Part shown: one piece after another, positions 7,559-13,737 of the stretch
How the letters are laid out: the number at the start of each line of letters is the position of its first letter
Position numbering within the stretch: the first letter of the stretch is position 1
Source: Halocafeteria seosinensis
Lineage: Eukaryota > Sar > Bigyra > Bicosoecida
Reading direction: 5' to 3'
Length of the DNA stretch: 13,737 nt
NCBI GenBank assembly: GCA_001687465.1
Contig: LVLI01000404.1
Location: 1-13,737 of the forward strand
Notes under the pieces: model-generated
Databases searched by the model: none
The model's input: only the letters and a program-made list of their open reading frames with translations
Told to the model about the DNA's origin: nothing
Translations under genes and position numbers: made by a program

Positions 7559-10479
7559 ATGGCACGACGCACAGAGCATACCGGTAGATCATCTTTGTTC
7601 ATTCTGGGATGGGCAGTGGTGTTGACAGGGGTTCCCTCTATTGCTGTCCGTCCTTGGTTGATCTCTGATCATGGACTGGATCAAGAGCAACTGGACCTTG
7701 CGGTGGGCTCTTGTCGTTGCAACACTGTGGTGCATGGATTCCATACATGCCCCTGGAGAATGACATCGTAAGTAAACCGTGATACTGAGATCAATATGTT
7801 CGGCTCGGCTCGTTTCATCTCGTCGTCTTGTGTCGTCCTGTGCATTCGCTTTGCAGCAGATGGAGAAGCAACCATATCCAACGTTCTCTGCACCCATCAG
7901 GGAAAGAGTCTCACAACATGGAATCTTGGTATGAATACTGCATACGTGGAAAGACGAAGAGAAGTGTGGATTCCTCAACGAGGACTCTCGTGAAGGATCC
8001 AGTGGTGGCACCATTGCAGTGTAAACCCATTGAGCTTGCAGCTGCGCGCAAGCACACGACCACGTCCAACACGAAGGTCGTGGGATGCTTCTGCAGTCTA
8101 TGGCTAACACCAAAAAAGAGTGTATCCTTCGAAGTGAAGGATGGAGTTTATCCATGGTTGACTTGGGCAAAGACTAACTTCACTCGTTGCTGGAGCAAGC
8201 AGGGCAATAACTCCATTAGAGCGATGACTACTGTCGGTAGAACTCGAAGACATAGCTCTAGAGAGCGAAGTAGCTTTTTCTCATCGACTCATCTGTTCAC
8301 TGGTGATGCACCTCCACGAGAGACTACTGTTTTAATGACTCCCTACACGATACCGAATGATGGTGTTCCACTCACTAGTGGCCTACTGAGTTTCCCTGGG
8401 TTGCTTAGTACCTTCGTTGAGCACATGGGGTTTCTTAGATTCCATGGCTTGACATCTCCAGAAGAAGAATCGTTGGAAAGTCTACTATTATTCAGTCTAC
8501 TTGTTGCATCGTTCCTGGTTCTATCATGGATTTGGCAGGTTGCGAATGATAAGAGCTTGGCAACTCCTGGAGAAGATTCCTCGGCGGTTCTTCGCAACTC
8601 TTTGGGAAGGACTTCTCCTTTGCAATATAGAGCCCAACTACAGATATTGCTTTGGCCAGTCTCTAAGGTAAAGCCTAAGCACTGGAGACGGTCACCAACT
8701 GTGCGAAAATCTCTTGCTTGCGCACTGCGAACAACGAGTACTACATCAGTCGCGACGGTTATGCTAGCGTCATTGTTTTTCGGTTGCATCCTTTTCCTCT
8801 CGAACGAGTCAGCGGCAGTAGATTTACGACCTGCGATTCTAAATGGTGACGAATCCTGCTTTCATTATAATGCGAATGAAAACCAGTTCGAAATGAATTG
8901 TAGTGTGTTGGCATGGGGCAATCATGGATATACCAATCAAGATTTCATCTCTTTGGATGCGAATGAGATATTTGACGGTGGTCGGCAAAATGGGAACTTC
9001 GTAGATTTGAGCGGAATAGCAGGTTTCGAAGGGCTGATTAAGATAATGGGTAGTGTTACATCGTTTGATCAAGCTCCTTTGATTCGCAATCTTGATGTTA
9101 GGAACGGGTCAACTGCATCCCTAGGTGGATTCATTGTCCGAGCACAGCAGACATTTTCTATCATAGATTCATGCAGCTCATCAGGAGATATTGTGGGTAA
9201 CCATGGTGCTGGTATATGTGGTTATCGAAGTGGTCTTGATCATGGTCAAGTCAAGATATCGAATTCGTATTCGACAGGGAGGATACTAGGTACTAATGCA
9301 GGTGGTATTGCAGGAAGCAGGGTAGGATACAATCATGGGATTGTCAATATCACGGATTGTTATTCGACTGGGAATATTGAAGGACAACAAGCAGGTGGTA
9401 TTTGTGGTACGGCTGCTGGTCATACGGATGGTCAAGTGTATATAACTCGTTCCTATTCCACAGGAGATATCATTCCTAATGGTCGTGGTGGTATTGTGGG
9501 TAGTAATGCTGGTTGGTACAATGGATTCGTTTATATCAAGGAATGTTATAGTATGGGCCAAATAAAGGTAGATTATAGTGGAGGAATTAGTGGGGCTGAC
9601 ACAGCAGATAATGGGGGTGAAGTACATGTTATAGATTGCTATACACGAGGAGACATTAGTGGCACCAAAGCAGGAGGTATTACAGGATGGAAGACAGGAG
9701 GACAATCAGGCCAAGCCACAGGAGATGTCTACATCACAAATACATATGCATCAGGTACAGTCACGGGGACGAATGCTGGCGGAATTATAGGGTCTATATT
9801 CAGCGATGCTACTGGTACAATCCACGTGAAATATTCGGTATACAACGGAAATGGACAGCCGATCGTAGGAGTGGATGATGGAAATAGGTTGGTCGAGACA
9901 GACAATTCAAATGATTTGACGGACATATGGGGACAACTGTATCAACCGGGAGAGTGGTCTGGGGACGTATGGACTTTAGATAACGACGAGGAGAATCTGC
10001 TACCAATTCTACGCTTTCAAGTACCAGCGAGTCTTACTCCTTCACCCATGGCGACACCAACAACGACAGTGACAAGGTCGGAAACTCCTTCAAGCAGCTG
10101 TACCCCCACTCCATCGACATCGTCATCGTCATCGTCATCGCATAGCCAAACAAGGACTCCAACTGGAACGGCAAGCCCCACGCCAATTTTGACACTTACC
10201 CAAGGTTCCACTTTCACGTCGACGACCACTAGGTCAGAGACTCTGTCAGGTGCTGCAAGTGCTACACCAGCTTCGACAGCTACTAGCTCGGCTTCATCTT
10301 CTACCGGAAGTTTTCCGACGACGACAGGAACGTCATCGTCGAGCTTGACTCCGACTCGAAGCTCCATCCCCACAGGTTCCGAAACAAATAGCGCTTCAGT
10401 TACGGATAAACCAGACGATCAGTTTGACAAGATCACTGTACTACCTGCTCAAAGATCCAAACGCAAGGTAAACGGCTGA
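7559..10479 (+). CDS. GLUG-repeat membrane/secreted protein, copy 2 (two exons)
   Basis: Model: exon 1 7559-7767, intron 7768-7856, exon 2 7857-10479, giving 943 aa, the same length as copy 1. Exon 2 aligns to copy 1 without a single indel. By eye there are about 53 amino-acid differences over the last 853 residues. Hydrophobic helix one (near 278-297) is cleaner here because a Leu replaces the Arg of copy 1. Domain order is unchanged: signal-peptide-like N terminus, basic Ser/Thr region, two hydrophobic helices, Cys region, seven GLUG-type repeats, end cap and Ser/Thr/Pro tail. An in-frame ATG at 7511 would add 16 residues, but the frame before 7559 is broken in the other units, so 7559 is preferred. 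The unspliced alternative starts at ATG 7918 (853 aa). A surface role is inferred from the architecture. Confidence 0.85.
7768..7856 (+). other. Predicted spliceosomal intron, copy 2 (89 nt)
   Basis: The donor is ATC/GTAAGTAAAC and the acceptor TTTGCAG/CAGATGG. The split codon TC+C encodes Ser70. Compared with copy 1 it lacks two bases in the CTCGT tract; such a change would break the frame in an exon but is harmless here. Confidence 0.8.
9166..9828 (+). repeat. Seven GLUG-type coding repeats, copy 2
   Basis: The organisation is the same as in copy 1. The first 336 bp of this block (9166-9501) are identical to copy 1. Differences resume in repeat 4 (GSNAGWYNG against GGNTGWNNG) and continue through repeats 5-7. 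Confidence 0.88.
10118..10140 (+). repeat. (TCATCG)n microsatellite in the Ser tail, copy 2
   Basis: This is the same hexamer run as at 5751-5773 and encodes poly-Ser within the tail of copy 2. Confidence 0.8.
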
Positions 10480-10846
10480 AGATGTTCGGCCGGCCAGGCA
10501 TTTCAAGGAACCTCGTCCGTTGTCGCCGCTTTCCAGTCCCCCTTTTCCCCGTCTTTGTAGGTGATGATGCCTTCTATGCCGTCTTCAGAAAAAATGTATA
10601 TCCTCTCCATCCTCGTTTTTAACAAGGGCTGCAAGTTTTTCATGTCCCCCCACTGTTGCGTCGTAGCCGGACCGCGCAGAGTCAAACTGCCTTAATCCTA
10701 GGTCTATTACCGGTAAGAGCTTCGTGCAAGGTTCTCAATGGGGACGATTTACAAAAACTTACTTTCCAACAGTGTGTGTTGACAATGGCTTTGTCTTCTT
10801 CCGGTTGTTTGTGTCCTCCTTGTATTTTTCTACTCACTCAACTTAC
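10480..10846. other. Spacer between units 2 and 3
   Basis: This spacer is nearly identical to 6113-6479. It carries the same diverged antisense end-module (about 10503-10667) with the same one-base frame break, and then about 160 bp that I cannot assign. I see no independent gene. Confidence 0.55.
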
Positions 10847-11890
10847 GCGATGATGCCCTCTACGCGATCTTCAGATACATACATATCCTCTTCGCCCCCC
10901 TTTTTCGACAGGTGCTGCAAATTCTTCATGTTTTTTCACTTCTCCCGATATAGTACTTTTCCAGTCCTGCGAAGAGTTACACCGTAGTTGGCTCGGACTG
11001 CAGTCACCTTCAGCTTCCTCTCATTACATAGATTCCTCAGGTAAGGGATCGCATAGTGGACCAGACTATCGTCATGAAGTATGGTTTTCAGCTTTGCAGT
11101 TTAACCGTGACTGCACAGTAGCTTAAGCCCAGCGAAATCTGTCTCAGAAGGCTACTACACCCCGTTCCGACTGCTTCACCGCAGTATTTCGAGAATCCAT
11201 ATCTGTTCATGTAACGTATGTGGTCATCAAATAGCTTGGCTACTTCAAACTCTATTGTCTGTCTGTAGTGAGATAAATTCATGAGTTCTCTTCTGATTTT
11301 TCCAGCTGCGCCACCCTCAACCTCGGGATCAAGTTCCTCCTCGAATGGAATACCGGTTGTACAGTAGGCACTTACAGTATTTCTGCGCCCCCTCTCCGCA
11401 AAGACGCGTTGAATGTAATGGTCATTATCCGTTCCTTAACGAACCCATGTTTGGAGACTATGGCACTGTAGCGGCTACCAACTGGAGTTTGATGGTCCTT
11501 GAATCCTCCGTGTCTACTGTATCAACTCAACTGTTTCGTTTTGTGCTCAACTTCAGCGTCCACCAGGGTCGTCTAAATTTCGGGGCTTGTCCACAATCAA
11601 TTGCATAACAAGAAACACTTTTCCCTGTTTACATTGAGCGTCTGGTTGATGTGAAAATGACGGAAAGGGGAGTTACGTGGATCGGATCTTTGCAGATATG
11701 AGGTTGGGTTTGCACAATTTTCCGCATTCAAGCCCCTCGTCTTCTGCCAAAGTTTCTGGACACTACTGTATGCAAGTTGTATACAACATTGTTGACGAAA
11801 CCATCACAGCGCAGAAGTGCTTGTAAGGCAGGGTATTCTTTTGGAGCACCGGCAAGGAAGCCATTGGACCACTAGAGGAAGAATGAACCG
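10847..11890 (-). pseudogene. Degenerate antisense gene remnant, unit 3
   Basis: This is the third version of the antisense remnant. The open piece 11088-11435 is 9 bp (three codons) longer than in unit 2, owing to CGGTTGTAC at about 11353, and keeps its frame. The putative intron donor seen in units 1 and 2 is destroyed (CCAGGTAACT there, CCACGTAACT here, near 11672). The TAG before the KKHEEFAAPVE piece in units 1 and 2 is TGG here, so that frame is open further back (DWKSTISGEVKKHEEF). A G-rich run has shifted the frame after VEKGG. This mix of repaired and new lesions fits a sequence under no constraint. Confidence 0.4.
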
Positions 11891-11931
11891 GAAGAGAGTG
11901 CGATTCATCCAGTCTTCGGAAGCTAATACCC

Positions 11932-13737
11932 ATGGCACGATGTACAGAGCATACCGGTAGATCATCTTTGCTCATTCTGGGATGGGAGGTGGTGTTGACA
12001 GGGGTTGCCTTTATTGCTGTCCGTCCTTGCTTGATCTCTGATCGTGGCCTGGCTCAAGAGCAACTGGACCTTGCGGTAGGCTCTTGTCGTTGCAGTACTG
12101 TGGTGCATGTATTCCGTACATGCCCTTGGAGAATGACATCGTAAGTAAATCGTGATACTGAGATCAATTTGTTCGGCTCGGCTCGTTTCATCTCGTCTCG
12201 TCTTGTGTCGTCCTGTGCATTCGGTTCGCAGCAACCATATCCAATATTCTCTGGACCCATCAGGAAAAGAGTCTCGCAACATGGAATCTTGGTATGAATA
12301 CTGCATACGTGGAAAGACGAAGAGAAGTGTGGATTCCTCAACGAGGACTCTCGTGAAGGATCCAGTGGTGGCACCACTGCAGTGTAAACCCATTGAGCTT
12401 GCAGCTGCGCGCAAGCACACGACCACGTCCAACAAGAAGGCCGTGGGATGCTTCTGCAGTCTATGGCTAACACCAAAAAAGAGTGTATTTTTCGAAGTGA
12501 ACGATGGAGTTTATCCATGGTCGACTTGGGCAAAGGCTAACTTCACTCGTTGCTGGTGCAAGCAGGGCAATTACTCCACTAGAGCGATGACTACTATCGG
12601 TAGAACTGAGACACATAGCCCCAAAGAGCGAAGTAGCTTTTTCTCATCGACTCATCTGTTCACTGGTGGTGCATCCTCACGAGAGACTACTGTTTTAATG
12701 ACTCCGTACACGATACCGAATGATGGTGCTCCACTCCCTAGTGGCCGACTGAGTTTCCCTGGGTTGCTTAGTACCTTGCTTGAGCGCATGGGGTTTCTTC
12801 GATTCCATGACTTGACATCTCCCAAGGGAGAATCGTTGGAAAGTCTACTATTATTTAGTCTAGTTGTTGCATCGTTCCTGATTCTATCATGGATTTGGCA
12901 GGTTGCGAATGACAAGAGCTTGGCAACTCCTGGAGAAGATTCCTCGGCGGTTCTTCGCAACTCTTTGGGAAGGACTTCTCCTTTGCAATATAGAGCCCAA
13001 CTACAGATATTGCTTTGGCCAGTCTCTAAGGTAAAGCCTACGCACTGGAGACGGTCACCAACTGTGCGAAAATCTCCTACTTGCGCACTGCAAACAACGA
13101 GTACTACATCACTAGCGACGGTTATGCTAGCGTCATTGTTTTTCGGTTGCATCCTTATCCTCTCGAACGAGTCAGCGGCAGTAGATTTACGACCTGCGAT
13201 TCTAAATGGTGACGAATCCTGCTTTCATTATAATGCGAATGAAAACCAGTTCGAAATGAATTGTAGTGTGTTGGCATGGGGTGATCAAGGCTATACGAAT
13301 CAAGATTACATCTCGTTGGATGCGAATGAGACATTCGATGGTGGTCGAGAAAATGGGCACTTCATAGATCTGAACGGAATAACGAATTTTCCTGGCTTGC
13401 TAAAGATACTGGACAATGTTACATCATTCGACCAAGCTCCGTTGATTCGCAATCTTGATGTTAGAAATGGGTCAACTGCATTCCAAGGTGGATTCATTGT
13501 CCAAGGAGAGCAAAAATTCTTCATCATAGATACATGTAGTTCATCAGGAGATATTGCGGGTACCCGAGGTGGTGGTATATGTGGTTGGCGAAGTGGTCTT
13601 GATCATGGTCAAGTCAAGATATCGAATTCGTTTTCGACAGGGAGGATACTGGGTAATTGGGCAGGTGGTATTGCAGGACTCCAAGTAGGAATCTATCATG
13701 GGACTGTCAATATCACGGATTGTTATTCCACTGGGAC
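11932..13737 (+). CDS. GLUG-repeat membrane/secreted protein, copy 3 (partial, two exons)
   Basis: Model: exon 1 11932-12140, intron 12141-12231, exon 2 from 12232, still open at the window end; no stop occurs in the 1506 nt of exon 2 visible here. It begins MARCTEHTGR at the same conserved ATG. The hydrophobic N-terminal stretch has a Glu in place of Ala, so its signal-peptide character is weaker. A 12-bp deletion just after the acceptor removes four codons but keeps the phase. The two hydrophobic helices are present. After a segment identical to copy 2 (through residue Trp of LAWG), the Cys region and first repeats diverge strongly from copies 1 and 2 (DNETFDGGRE-type changes, GTRGGGICGW, GNWAGGIAGLQVG). 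The first GLUG-type repeat starts at 13529. Unspliced, the first ATG would be 12281. Confidence 0.8.
12141..12231 (+). other. Predicted spliceosomal intron, copy 3 (91 nt)
   Basis: The donor is ATC/GTAAGTAAAT and the acceptor TTCGCAG/CAACC. The split codon TC+C encodes Ser70, directly followed by NHIQYSLDP. The 12-bp exon deletion lies between short AGCAA repeats adjoining the acceptor, yet the splice site and phase survive. Confidence 0.78.
13529..13737 (+). repeat. Start of GLUG-type repeats, copy 3 (cut by window)
   Basis: Two repeats and the beginning of a third are visible. They keep the 31-residue period and the GGIxG and STG signatures but differ from copies 1 and 2 at many inner positions. 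Confidence 0.82.

Larger units (their letters stand above)
6480..10846. repeat. Tandem unit 2 (4367 bp)
   Basis: This is the second direct copy of the array unit, bounded by the same GCGATGATGCC start as unit 3 (10847). The spacer at its end (10480-10846) is almost identical to the spacer of unit 1 (for example CCAGACATT against CCAGGCATT). The units therefore duplicated together with the spacer. Confidence 0.93.
10847..13737. repeat. Tandem unit 3, cut by the window end
   Basis: This is the third direct copy and runs to the window edge 2891 bp in. Relative to unit 2 the offset goes from 4367 at the left edge to 4373 at the exon 1 ATG, 4375 at the intron end and 4363 after a 12-bp deletion in exon 2. 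It then stays at 4363. Units further right are possible but not visible. Confidence 0.92.

Noticed and set aside
9286-9705. 139-codon - strand frame, Thr/Ile-rich (shorter at 4919-5194)
   Set aside because: It is the shadow of the GLUG repeats and is interrupted in copy 1 though the + strand frame is intact.

Overview
This looks like nuclear DNA of a eukaryote, probably an alga or another protist with few, short introns. A red alga or a stramenopile fits best, but the sequence alone does not settle the lineage. The evidence is long open frames, GTAAGT...CAG introns of about 90 nt that restore a frame, large intergenic spaces, no bacterial ribosome-binding sites or operon packing, and big secreted or surface proteins with Ser/Thr/Pro-rich tails.

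Layout: (1) 13-1740 is a single-exon gene for an unrecognised 575-aa helical, coiled-coil protein. (2) From about 2124 to the window end lies a tandem array of a roughly 4.36 kb unit: two complete copies (2124-6479, 6480-10846) and a third cut by the window edge (10847-13737). Each unit carries, on the + strand, a two-exon gene for a large predicted membrane or secreted protein with GLUG-type repeats. On the - strand, head to head with it, each unit carries the frame-broken remains of another protein gene. (3) Spacers at 6113-6479 and 10480-10846 hold a second, more diverged copy of one end of that remnant.

The best result is the gene model of the array genes. Taken as plain open frames they lack an ATG at their left end. 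Placing a short intron (91, 89 and 91 nt in the three copies) joins an upstream exon, starting at a conserved ATG, to the long exon in phase. Copies 1 and 2 then both encode exactly 943 aa, while the surrounding DNA has accumulated indels. Exon 1 adds a signal-peptide-like N terminus.

The three proteins differ by many substitutions in a mosaic pattern. A 390-bp tract over the first repeats is identical in copies 1 and 2 but diverged in copy 3. A 124-bp tract just upstream is identical in copies 2 and 3 but diverged in copy 1. This suggests a cell-surface repeat protein family diversified by tandem duplication and gene conversion. Function (adhesion, recognition, wall or matrix) is inference only.
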